Shown here: positions 1-7,419 of the stretch, in pieces
How positions within the stretch are numbered: position 1 is the stretch's first letter
Layout: each line of letters opens with the position of its first letter
NCBI GenBank assembly: GCA_900544515.1
Contig: UQVI01000025.1
Coordinates: 1-15,014, forward strand
Source: an uncultured Oscillospiraceae bacterium
GTDB taxonomy: Bacteria > Bacillota > Clostridia > Oscillospirales > Acutalibacteraceae
Direction of reading: 5' to 3'
DNA: 15,014 bases
Notes under the pieces: model-generated
Seen by the model: only the letters and a program-made list of their open reading frames with translations
Databases searched by the model: none
What the model was told of the DNA's origin: nothing
Translations under genes and position numbers: made by a program

Positions 1-489
1 ATCTTGGCTCTCCTTTTTATTTCCCTTTTTAAACATATCGGAAAGAAGGTAAGCGATAAGACTGATTGTACCTAAAGTTACGGCGCAGTCTGCTATATTA
101 AACACAGCAAAATTCACGAAAGTCGGATTTATAAAATCAATAACATATCCAAGATAAACCCTGTCGATGATATTACCTATAGCACCTGAAGCAAGCACGC
201 CGAGAGTCCAGTAAAGCCATAAATTATTCTGTGCTTTTTTGAACATATAGAAAAGAATTCCTAATGCCACAGCAGTCGTCAGAATAATAAAAATCCATCT
301 TCCTCCACTGAACAGAGAAAAGGCAACACCTGTATTTTCAACGTATCTGAATTCAATAAAGCCTTTAATAAATTCCTTTGCCTTATCAGGATAAAGATAT
401 GATTTTGCAATATATTTTGTTATCTGATCAAAGGCTACTATCATTATCATCATAACCACTGACCAGATATTTTTATTTTTTAATTTCAC
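1..489 (-). CDS. lspA: Lipoprotein signal peptidase II (partial, C-terminus cut by window edge)
   Basis: Aspartyl membrane protease that removes the signal peptide from diacylglyceryl-prolipoproteins. The frame is open for 163 codons from a GTG at 487-489 to base 1, with no stop, so the last few residues lie outside the window. Visible LspA signatures are DQITK (residues 21-25), ENTGVAFS (51-58), GAIGNIIDR (102-110) and FNIADCAVTLG (130-140). By family knowledge the catalytic aspartates are D109 and D134. Hydrophobic stretches near 9-20, 64-82, 90-105 and 128-150 fit the four-helix topology. I chose the GTG because AGGGTGAT lies just upstream, there is no in-frame ATG before the DQITK motif, and the length is then normal for the family (about 150-165). 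The gene follows ileS on the same strand, as in many bacteria, but is separated from it by a 324-bp spacer, so it may have its own promoter. Confidence 0.96.
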   Translation of the reverse strand, partial: MKLKNKNIWSVVMMIMIVAFDQITKYIAKSYLYPDKAKEFIKGFIEFRYVENTGVAFSLFSGGRWIFIILTTAVALGILFYMFKKAQNNLWLYWTLGVLASGAIGNIIDRVYLGYVIDFINPTFVNFAVFNIADCAVTLGTISLIAYLLSDMFKKGNKKESQD

Positions 490-515
490 AAAATCACCCT
501 TTATTAAGTAAGTGA

Positions 516-768
516 GATAAATCCGAACAAGCCTAAAATGGCCTTGATATCGGCATATTTTCACTTTTCGTCATTGTAAGGCGCCAGCCTAACTGCTTTC
601 TCAAAGCAGAAATCTGCTCAAAATCAAGACCGTTTAGGTCGTAGATTTTTTATGAAACGAATTTTTCGTTAGGAAAGGCACAAAACGCAGTTAATCCTTT
701 CGGATTAACGAGTATTTTAACACAGCATAGCGGGAAATCCGTTCATAAAAAACTTATTCGGATTTGTC
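516..768. repeat. MITE-like element with terminal inverted repeats in the ileS-lspA spacer
   Basis: This covers most of the 324-bp gene-free gap 490-813. The ends are a long-range inverted repeat: 516-531 and 753-768 are complementary at 14 of 16 positions. Inside are nested palindromes: outer arms 646-659/740-752, a perfect 8-bp stem 690-697/702-709 with a 4-nt loop, a 7-bp stem 593-599/603-609, and a short stem 628-631/637-640. No convincing ORF is present. The size (about 250 bp), terminal inverted repeats and lack of coding capacity resemble a non-autonomous MITE or a complex intergenic repeat. I could not find a clear target-site duplication, and dispersal in the genome cannot be tested from one window. 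A regulatory leader for lspA is an alternative reading. Confidence 0.5.
646..752. repeat. Palindromic repeat, copy A (related to copy B at 12965-13062)
   Basis: The core 670-729 aligns with 12983-13044 in the same orientation. Both begin TAGG(A/C)AAGGCA, contain a central hairpin, and end TTTTAAC(A/G)CAGCATA. In both, A/T-rich outer arms beyond the core pair with each other; in copy A, TTTTTTATGAAACG (646-659) pairs with 740-752. The central stem here is GTTAATCC/GGATTAAC, quite different in sequence from copy B although both are self-complementary. This supports a structured repeat family rather than chance similarity. Confidence 0.6.
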
Positions 769-773
769 TAAGC

Positions 774-801
774 AGGCACACGGCTGAAAAGCAGTGTGCC
801 T
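774..801 (-). terminator. Candidate terminator hairpin after ileS
   Basis: AGGCACAC (774-781) pairs perfectly with GTGTGCCT (794-801). An inner GCT/AGC stem encloses a GAAA loop as read on the plus strand. The hairpin begins 13 bp past the ileS stop codon, the usual place for an intrinsic terminator. However, the minus-strand sequence after the stem (GCTTAGACAAATCC) lacks a U-run, so termination would be weak or need help. On the plus strand the following bases are moderately T-rich. Confidence 0.4.
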
Positions 802-813
802 TAAATATTTATA

Positions 814-3606
814 TTAGTCTAACTGATTCATTACCTCTGCACAATGTGCACAAAGTGTAGGATGCTCAGAGCTTTCTCCTACGGTATCGGAATATTTCCA
901 GCAGCGTTCACATTTTTCACCGTCTGCCTTTGATACAGAAACGGAAAGTCCTTCCACATCACCCTTGAATTCTCCCTCGCCGTTTGAAACGGTAACAACT
1001 GATGTAATAAAGATTTCAGGGAGCTCTGCCTCAACAGACTTTAAGAAATCATAAAGCTCGCCATCTGCATAAAGAGATATTTTAGCTTCAAGAGGCTTAC
1101 CGATAATTTTCTCATTTCTTGCAAGCTCAAGAGCCTTCTGAACATCAACTCTTACAGCGTGAATCTTATCCCACTTTGCAATAAACGCTTCATCAGCTGC
1201 AATAAAATCAGCCTGAGGAATTTCATTGAAGAGCGGAGATTCAGGATTTCTTGATGAATCATGTGGCATAGCAAGCCAGATTTCATCCGCAGTAAATGCA
1301 AGAATCGGTGTAAGTAAAAGTGTTAATGCGTCAAGAACTTTATAGAGAACTGTCTGTGCAGCACGTCTTGTATTACTGTTTGGAGCAGACGTATAAAGTC
1401 TGTCCTTGAGAACATCAAAATAGAAATTACTCATATCAACAACGCAGAAATTATGAATTGCGTGTGAAACAGTATGATAATCATAAACCTCATAGCTGTC
1501 GCGTGCAGTTTTTATAATTTCATCCAGCTTCATAAGAGCATACTTATCAAGCTCTTCAAGCTTATCATTCTCAACCATATCTTTATCCGGATTAAAATCG
1601 TAAAGATTACCGAGACAATATCTTGCAGTATTTCTGAGCTTTCTGTAGTTATCGGAAATCTGCTTGAGGATTTCCTTGCTGATACGGATATCTGCGTGAT
1701 AATCAGCACTTGCAACCCAAAGACGGAGAATATCAGCACCATACTGACCAACGATTTCCTGAGGGTCAATACCGTTTCCGAGTGACTTTGACATCTTTTT
1801 GCCTTCGCCGTCAACAGTCCAACCGTGCGTGATAATCTGCTTGAACGGTGTGCCGTTGCCGCCTGCAACGGATGTAAGAAGTGAGGACTGGAACCAGCCT
1901 CTGTACTGGTCGGCACCCTCCATATAAACATCGGCAGGACGCTTTAAATAAGGTCTTTTTTCACATACAGCCTGATGAGAAGAGCCTGAATCAAACCATA
2001 CGTCCATGATATCCTTTTCCTTGTCAAAGCCCTTGTCACTTCCGCAATGAGGACACTTAAAGCCTTCAGGAAGGAAATACTCGGCATCATATGCATACCA
2101 CGCATTTGAGCCTTCCTCGCCGAAAATCTTTGAAATTTTCATCATAACATCATTGTCAATGATTTCCTTGCCGCAGTCCTGACAATATACAACAGGGATA
2201 GGAACACCCCATTTTCTCTGACGGGAGATACACCAGTCGGCTCTTTCCTGAACCATTGACTGCAGTCTGTCCTTACCCCATTCAGGGAACCATTTTACTT
2301 CCTCAGCAGCCTTTACTGCCTCGTCCTTGAAATCATCTACTGAACAGAACCACTGGCTTGTGGCACGAAAGATAACAGGCTTATGACAACGCCAGCAGTG
2401 AGGGTACTGGTGTTCAATCTTCTTAAGTGCAAAGAGTGCACCAATCTCGTCAAGATGCATTGCAATCGGCTTGTTTGCTTCTTCTGTTGAAAGGCCTGCA
2501 AACTGACCTGCCTCCTCTGTGAGCTTACCCTTAGCATCAACAGGAACGATAATCGGAATTTCAGGATATTTTTTACAAACGATAAAGTCGTCAACACCGT
2601 GACCCGGAGCAGTATGAACGCAACCTGTACCGCTTTCAAGTGTAACGTGATCACCTACAATAACAAGTGATGTGCGGTCAATGAACGGATGCTGCGTCTT
2701 CATATACTCAAGCTCTGAGCCTCTGATAATACCTACTGTCTCATAATCTGAAACGCCCTTTGCCTCCATAGCGGCAGGAGCAAGGTCAGTAGCCATTACA
2801 TAGTATTCATCGCCTGCTTTGATAAGTGAATATTCATAGTTAGGACCAACACAGATTGCAACGTTTGCAGGAAGAGTCCAGGTCGTTGTTGTCCAGATAA
2901 CAAAATAGGTTTTGGAAAGGTCAGCGCCCATTGCAGTGAGCTTGCCCATATCATCTGTTACGTTGAACTTAACATAGATTGAATGACAAGGATCCTCAGC
3001 ATATTCAATCTCTGCCTCAGCAAGAGCGGTATTACAATCAGGGCACCAGTAAACAGGCTTTAAGCCCTTGTAGATATAACCCTTTGAAGCCATTGTGGCA
3101 AATACCTTAATCTGCTCCTCTTCAAATTCCTTCTGAAGGGTGATATAAGGCTTATCCCACTCGGCAATAATGCCAAGTCTCTTAAAGGATTCACGCTGTA
3201 AATTCACATAATTCATAGCGGTATCGCGGCAGATTTCTCTGAGCTCAAGGTCAGTAATATTGCTGTCCGCAGTAATACCTGCCTTTTTTCTTGCAGCAAG
3301 CTCAGTCGGTAAGCCGTGCGTATCCCATCCGGGTACAAAAGGTGACTGGAAGCCTGTCATATTCTTATATCTTACGATGAAATCCTTAATCGTTTTATTC
3401 AGTGCGTGACCGATATGGATATCGCCGTTTGCATACGGAGGACCGTCGTGAAGAACAAATAAAGGCTTGCCCTCATTATTCTTCATAAGCTGTCTGTACT
3501 GATCATTTTTCTCCCAGCGTGCAAGAAATTCAGGCTCCCTTGCCGGAAGACCTGCTCGCATAGGGAATTCGGTTTTAGGTAAATTAAGTGTCTGATTATA
3601 ATCCAT
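814..3606 (-). CDS. ileS: Isoleucyl-tRNA synthetase
   Basis: Class Ia synthetase that charges tRNA-Ile with isoleucine in the cytoplasm and edits misactivated valine. At 930 residues it is close to the usual bacterial length. HIGH is at residues 64-67 and KMSKS at 604-608, giving the ATP-binding catalytic core. The editing domain shows TTTTWTLPANVA (239-250) and GTGCVHTAPGHG (326-337). The C-terminal zinc finger has C899, C902, C919 and C922 (CERCW...CAHC), typical of the common bacterial IleS type rather than the mupirocin-resistant eukaryote-like type. The start is supported by AAGGAG about 9 bp before the ATG. Only 39 bp separates it from divIVA, so there is no room for the T-box leader that often controls ileS in Bacillota; expression probably depends on the upstream division genes. 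The C-terminus ends shortly before a hairpin at 774-801. Confidence 0.98.
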   Translation of the reverse strand: MDYNQTLNLPKTEFPMRAGLPAREPEFLARWEKNDQYRQLMKNNEGKPLFVLHDGPPYANGDIHIGHALNKTIKDFIVRYKNMTGFQSPFVPGWDTHGLPTELAARKKAGITADSNITDLELREICRDTAMNYVNLQRESFKRLGIIAEWDKPYITLQKEFEEEQIKVFATMASKGYIYKGLKPVYWCPDCNTALAEAEIEYAEDPCHSIYVKFNVTDDMGKLTAMGADLSKTYFVIWTTTTWTLPANVAICVGPNYEYSLIKAGDEYYVMATDLAPAAMEAKGVSDYETVGIIRGSELEYMKTQHPFIDRTSLVIVGDHVTLESGTGCVHTAPGHGVDDFIVCKKYPEIPIIVPVDAKGKLTEEAGQFAGLSTEEANKPIAMHLDEIGALFALKKIEHQYPHCWRCHKPVIFRATSQWFCSVDDFKDEAVKAAEEVKWFPEWGKDRLQSMVQERADWCISRQRKWGVPIPVVYCQDCGKEIIDNDVMMKISKIFGEEGSNAWYAYDAEYFLPEGFKCPHCGSDKGFDKEKDIMDVWFDSGSSHQAVCEKRPYLKRPADVYMEGADQYRGWFQSSLLTSVAGGNGTPFKQIITHGWTVDGEGKKMSKSLGNGIDPQEIVGQYGADILRLWVASADYHADIRISKEILKQISDNYRKLRNTARYCLGNLYDFNPDKDMVENDKLEELDKYALMKLDEIIKTARDSYEVYDYHTVSHAIHNFCVVDMSNFYFDVLKDRLYTSAPNSNTRRAAQTVLYKVLDALTLLLTPILAFTADEIWLAMPHDSSRNPESPLFNEIPQADFIAADEAFIAKWDKIHAVRVDVQKALELARNEKIIGKPLEAKISLYADGELYDFLKSVEAELPEIFITSVVTVSNGEGEFKGDVEGLSVSVSKADGEKCERCWKYSDTVGESSEHPTLCAHCAEVMNQLD

Positions 3607-3645
3607 TATATATGCTCCTTAATAAGTTGCGGTAATCAACTTAGT

Positions 3646-4896
3646 TTATTTTTTCTTTTTAAAGAACCCTTTGAATCTTGAGCCTTCGTCCTCTTCTTCA
3701 TCGTCATCCGGCGGAATTAATGAGATTGTTTCATTTGTTCTCTCATTTTCCTTTTTAACATTAAAGTAATTTTCAAAAGGCATTGCACTTTCAAATTCAG
3801 GCTCATCCTCAATTACAGGAATTGTTTTTGCACCTTCTTCAATCGGTGTGATTTCATCCGCAGTAAAAGCATCAATTGCGTTTGAAACATCTTCCTCTGA
3901 AACAGGCTCCTCCTCAGCCTCACGAAGCGGTGCATATGTATCTGATGATTCAAGCTCATCAATAATTTCGTCTACCTCATCCATTTCGCTTGAAACAGAC
4001 TGCTCTTCAGCGTCATCGGAAATCTCTTCAATCTCCTCAGCCTCAGAAACTTCTCCCTCTTCGCTGTTCTCTTCAATTTCGTCCTCGTCATCAGTCTCAA
4101 CAGTCTCTTCAGCTGTTGCATCCTGCTCAGGCTCTTCTGCGGTTTCAGGCTCAGCTTCATCACCCACAACCTCAGCAATATTTTCCATTAAGGTATTCAG
4201 CTCTTTTTCAAGCTCCTCAATGCTTTCACTGTCCTTTTCAAAGGTATCAGGCTCACTTACCATATCCTTAAGCTTATCAAGCTGAGCCTCATAGAGACCA
4301 ACAAGTGTTGCCCTGAAATCCTTTGACTCATCTCTAAGCTTTGACACGATTTCAGAATGGTAATCCTTTTCAGCCTTTGCTTTATTTACAATTTCGCCTG
4401 CAAGCTTTCTTGCCTGTGAAAGCGCATTGCCTGCAACAACTCTTGCACTGTCAATTGCTTCATTTGCTTTTTTCTGTGCTTCGGAGACAATCTCATCTGC
4501 TGCCTGTGCCTTTTCCTTTGTCAGACCTGCAACATACTCTCTTGCCTCTCCGATAATTTTGTCTGCCTTCTCCTTAGCGTCAACAACCGTCTGCTGTGCA
4601 GATGCAGCTGAATCAGCAAGTGATTTATCAGCCTTTTCTTTAGCCTCACGGGTTACCTGTGAAGCCATTTTCTGTGCAGTAATAAGAGCTGTTTTGATTG
4701 AATCCTCATCTGCACGGTATTCCTCAATACGGTTTGCAAGCACCTCCATCTTACGATAAAGCTCCTTGTTTTCATCAAAGATTGCCTCATAGGATTCTAT
4801 GATGTCAAGAAGAAGTTCATTAACCTCATCTCTGTCATAACCACCGCTTTCAACGGTTGATATCTTTTTTTCACGAATCTGGCTTGGTGTAATCAT
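3646..4896 (-). CDS. divIVA: DivIVA-family cell division/polarity protein with long acidic C-terminal extension
   Basis: Coiled-coil scaffold that gathers at curved membranes, at division sites and poles. The N-terminus (ITPSQIREKK...GGYDRDEVNELL, residues 2-30) matches the DivIVA membrane-binding domain. Residues about 60-215 form a long Ala/Lys/Glu-rich coiled coil with loosely repeated blocks such as EAKEKADK (84-91) and DAKEKADK (106-113). Residues 216-405 are extremely acidic and probably disordered. The protein closes with a basic/aromatic tail, RFKGFFKKKK (407-416). At 416 residues it is far longer than the B. subtilis protein (about 164). The B. subtilis membrane-inserting F17-R18 pair is not conserved: the aligned loop reads ESGGYD. 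GAAGGAG lies 8 bp before the ATG, and the gap to sepF is 21 bp. It sits in the classical sepF-divIVA-ileS arrangement. Confidence 0.95.
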   Translation of the reverse strand: MITPSQIREKKISTVESGGYDRDEVNELLLDIIESYEAIFDENKELYRKMEVLANRIEEYRADEDSIKTALITAQKMASQVTREAKEKADKSLADSAASAQQTVVDAKEKADKIIGEAREYVAGLTKEKAQAADEIVSEAQKKANEAIDSARVVAGNALSQARKLAGEIVNKAKAEKDYHSEIVSKLRDESKDFRATLVGLYEAQLDKLKDMVSEPDTFEKDSESIEELEKELNTLMENIAEVVGDEAEPETAEEPEQDATAEETVETDDEDEIEENSEEGEVSEAEEIEEISDDAEEQSVSSEMDEVDEIIDELESSDTYAPLREAEEEPVSEEDVSNAIDAFTADEITPIEEGAKTIPVIEDEPEFESAMPFENYFNVKKENERTNETISLIPPDDDEEEDEGSRFKGFFKKKK

Positions 4897-4917
4897 AACA
4901 TATTCTCCTTCACATTG

Positions 4918-5421
4918 TTACATAAACATACCATTATTTTCAAGCTCGTCTATCAAATCACCCATAACATCAACATTATAAGGAGTTATGATATATGTGC
5001 TGTTGGCAACTCTCTTTATCTGACCGTTACTTGCATACGCCACACCGCTTAAGAAATCAAGCAGTCTGCGTGCTATATCACGGTTTGTGCTTTCAAGATT
5101 CAGAACGACTGTACGCTTTGCATTCAGGTTATCTGCAATAGAAGCAGCCTCCTCAAAACGCTCAGGCTTTACAAGCACAACCTGAAGCTGCGTTGTTGTG
5201 TGGATATTAACTACCTTATCACTTTCGTGGCGGCGCATACGCGGCCTCTCTGTGTAACGTTCTTCGCGTTCAGGCTTTTCACGGTTTCTTTCACGTCGGC
5301 TCGTTCTTTCAGGAGGATCAATTCCTATACTGCTGCCACCTTCATTACTATCATAGAAATCATCAAAATCGTCACCATCACTGTCTGACACGATATCTTT
5401 AATCTTATCAAAAAATCCCAT
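4918..5421 (-). CDS. sepF: Cell division protein SepF
   Basis: SepF polymerises and tethers FtsZ filaments to the membrane at the division site. The N-terminal MGFFDKIKDIV (1-11) is the expected amphipathic membrane-binding helix. Residues about 12-70 are a variable linker, first acidic and then Arg/Glu-rich. The SepF core runs about 75-155, with TTTQLQVVLVKP (75-86), RTVVLNLE (103-110), ARRLLDFLSGVAYA (117-130, including the conserved glycine of FLSG) and NSTYIITPYNV (140-150). The length of 167 is usual for the family. AAGGAG is 6 bp before the ATG. The neighbours yggS (23 bp upstream) and divIVA (21 bp downstream) complete the standard Gram-positive division cluster, and no FtsA gene is present. 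Confidence 0.97.
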   Translation of the reverse strand: MGFFDKIKDIVSDSDGDDFDDFYDSNEGGSSIGIDPPERTSRRERNREKPEREERYTERPRMRRHESDKVVNIHTTTQLQVVLVKPERFEEAASIADNLNAKRTVVLNLESTNRDIARRLLDFLSGVAYASNGQIKRVANSTYIITPYNVDVMGDLIDELENNGMFM

Positions 5422-5444
5422 ATTCCTCTCCTTATCTAAAAACT

Positions 5445-6173
5445 TTAAAAGTATTTTCTTGCACCGAAGATGGCTGAGCCAACTCTGACTATATTTGAAC
5501 CGTTGGCAATGGCAGATTCAAAATCTCCGCTCATTCCCATTGATAAAATATTCATATTTATATTATCTAATTTTTTACTCTTAATGTCAATGAAAGATTG
5601 ATACATTGTGCTGAAATATTCACTAACCTCTTTTTCAGTGTCACAAATCGGAGGAATCGTCATAAGACCGTTAATCTTAATATGATCCATTGCGGCGATT
5701 TCAAGAAGAAGCTCCTCGAGCTGTTCAATATAAATACCGCTCTTTGAGTCCTCCTTGCCCACATTCACCTCAACAAGGATGTTTGTTGTAACGCCCTTAT
5801 TTGCGGACACCCGGCTGATTTCCTTTGCGAGCTTAACGGAATCAACGGATTCAATCATATCAACCTCGCCCACAATCTGCTTAACCTTATTGGTCTGCAG
5901 ATGTCCTATAAGGTGCTTTTCAACTCCGTCAAGATGAAGCTCGTCCTTTTTGCCGAGATATTCCTGAACTCTGTTTTCACCTATTAAATCAGCACCCAGA
6001 TCAAGTGCCCTGTTAATATAAACACTTTCAACTGTCTTGGTAACTGCCATAAGCCTTACATCCTCAGGATTTCTGCCTGCCCTTATAGCAGCCTCCTCAA
6101 TCCTCGACTTAATGGCTTTGTAATTGTCCTCGACAACTCTGAGCCTGTTCTCATCAACTGTAAATTTTTCCAT
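5445..6173 (-). CDS. yggS: YggS/PLPBP-family pyridoxal phosphate homeostasis protein (YlmE-like)
   Basis: Single-domain PLP-binding protein with a TIM-barrel fold, involved in vitamin B6 and amino-acid homeostasis; it has no firmly assigned catalytic reaction. The PLP lysine is K46 in LMAVTKTV (41-48). Other family motifs are GENRVQEY, HLIGHLQTNKVKQI, VEVNVGKEDSKSG, GLMTIPP and, near the C-terminus, LSMGMSGDFESAI and VRVGSAIFG. The length of 242 is slightly above the usual 225-235. The ATG lies inside the 3' end of the HlyD-like gene (20-bp overlap). The nearest ribosome-binding sequence, AAAGGA, is about 13 bp upstream, so translational coupling is likely. It precedes sepF, as in the ylmDEFGH-type loci of Bacillota, where this gene is called ylmE. 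Confidence 0.95.
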   Translation of the reverse strand: MEKFTVDENRLRVVEDNYKAIKSRIEEAAIRAGRNPEDVRLMAVTKTVESVYINRALDLGADLIGENRVQEYLGKKDELHLDGVEKHLIGHLQTNKVKQIVGEVDMIESVDSVKLAKEISRVSANKGVTTNILVEVNVGKEDSKSGIYIEQLEELLLEIAAMDHIKINGLMTIPPICDTEKEVSEYFSTMYQSFIDIKSKKLDNINMNILSMGMSGDFESAIANGSNIVRVGSAIFGARKYF

Positions 6174-7419
6174 CGTGCAAATCCGTTCCTTTCGTTATAA
6201 TCTGGTCATAAAAACGAATAGAATTGCTGTTTTCAGGATCATTCTCAAAAATAGCATAATCCTTCGTTGAATAAACTATATTACCCTGCCTTTTGGCAAC
6301 CTGATTTGAAATAAGTGCATATACACACTTATTTCCCTCGTCATCAATATGTATCGCAGAGGCAGGAACCTTAAACCCTGTATATTCGTTATACCTTATT
6401 TCAATATTTTCAAGACGCATGGAGGTTATCTGACTGTTCATTTCCGAGCAGCGTAAAATTAGAACCGTTTCCGTTACGCCGAGATCGGTATCCGCACCGC
6501 TGACCACCTGACAGTCCAGCACCTCATCACTTGATTTAATCGCAACACTCAATGTATCGCCATTCTTTATTCCTTTTACCGCATCTGCAGAAACAATACA
6601 GCAGAAGTACCATTCATAGCTTGTAATCAGCTTACCGAAGCTGCTCTGTGTACTCTGAGACTGCGACACCTTGTCGATATATCCCTGCAGTGTTTTTGCA
6701 TCCAGACTGCTTACTTTTTTGTAATCCGCTATATTCTCAAAACCGTCGGTATAGGAGGAAAAAATTCCGGATTCATCTGCCGTTACATAACCGACAGGCT
6801 TGCAGCCTTCCGTATTAATGGAATTGATCTGTGACTGCAAATCAGCTTTTATCTGTGAAAAGTCAACGTTTTTACCGATAATCATCTGACGTCTTGTCAG
6901 CTTATCGTTAAGCTCATCTGAGCAATCGGAAATACTGCCGAAGGAATTGCTGTTCACCGCACGGATATAATCATTCACATCACTTAAGATATCCTTATCA
7001 ATGCTTGCCACATCGGTTGCCATACCTGCCGCCTTGCTCTCAAGCTCAATATAATAATCGAGCTGGCTGTGAAGCTCCTCAGCCGCTGAATATTGCTTTG
7101 CATTTTCCTCTGAGGAAAAGACCATTGCAACATTTCCGCCGACCTTAACCTTTTCACCGTTTTCAACACCTGCAACCGTTATACCGCCTGAACCGCCGTC
7201 AATGGTGTGCTCATCCCTTACAACAAGTGCTGTGGCATCCACTGTTTCATATACAGTAGATGTAACGGCCGTAATCGTTTCCACATCAACGTGGGTAGCA
7301 CTGTAGCATTCATAAAAAATGTAGCCTGCAATAATAAGAAGAACGATAACAACCGCAGCAATATCGCCGCGTATTTTATTAGGATTTTTATTCACTTTTT
7401 CCTTTTCGGATGTTCTCAT
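6154..7419 (-). CDS. Membrane-anchored HlyD-like (membrane fusion/adaptor) protein of unknown function
   Basis: This 421-residue protein has one strong N-terminal transmembrane segment (about 18-38, DIAAVVIVLLIIAGYIF) preceded by a basic Lys/Arg-rich tail, so the bulk is probably extracytoplasmic. No lipobox or cleavage motif is obvious. Residues about 45-105 resemble the first barrel/half-lipoyl segment of adaptor proteins (VYETVDATALVVRDE, then ENGEKVKVGG). Residues 107-205 look helical. Residues 208-225 (VGYVTADESGIFSSYTDG) look like the second half-lipoyl segment, followed by a beta-rich region to the end. This arrangement fits HlyD-type periplasmic adaptors, but no cognate ABC transporter is nearby. 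It overlaps miaA by 32 bp and yggS by 20 bp. A GTGAGGA site lies about 10 bp before the ATG. Its position suggests an envelope or division role, but that is inference. Confidence 0.75.
   Translation of the reverse strand: MRTSEKEKVNKNPNKIRGDIAAVVIVLLIIAGYIFYECYSATHVDVETITAVTSTVYETVDATALVVRDEHTIDGGSGGITVAGVENGEKVKVGGNVAMVFSSEENAKQYSAAEELHSQLDYYIELESKAAGMATDVASIDKDILSDVNDYIRAVNSNSFGSISDCSDELNDKLTRRQMIIGKNVDFSQIKADLQSQINSINTEGCKPVGYVTADESGIFSSYTDGFENIADYKKVSSLDAKTLQGYIDKVSQSQSTQSSFGKLITSYEWYFCCIVSADAVKGIKNGDTLSVAIKSSDEVLDCQVVSGADTDLGVTETVLILRCSEMNSQITSMRLENIEIRYNEYTGFKVPASAIHIDDEGNKCVYALISNQVAKRQGNIVYSTKDYAIFENDPENSNSIRFYDQIITKGTDLHDGKIYS

Noticed and set aside
509..762. TAAG at 509-512 and 759-762 as a target-site duplication of the spacer element
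   Set aside because: The copies are not at symmetrical positions relative to the inverted-repeat arms and four A/T-rich bases match easily by chance.
490..813. A small gene or known riboswitch in the ileS-lspA spacer
   Set aside because: No frame with a ribosome binding site and plausible protein is seen, and the hairpins match no riboswitch class I recognise.
3848..4285. Plus-strand serine-rich open frame of 145 codons
   Set aside because: It is the antisense of the Glu/Asp-rich divIVA region; low complexity keeps the frame open, and it has no recognisable domain.
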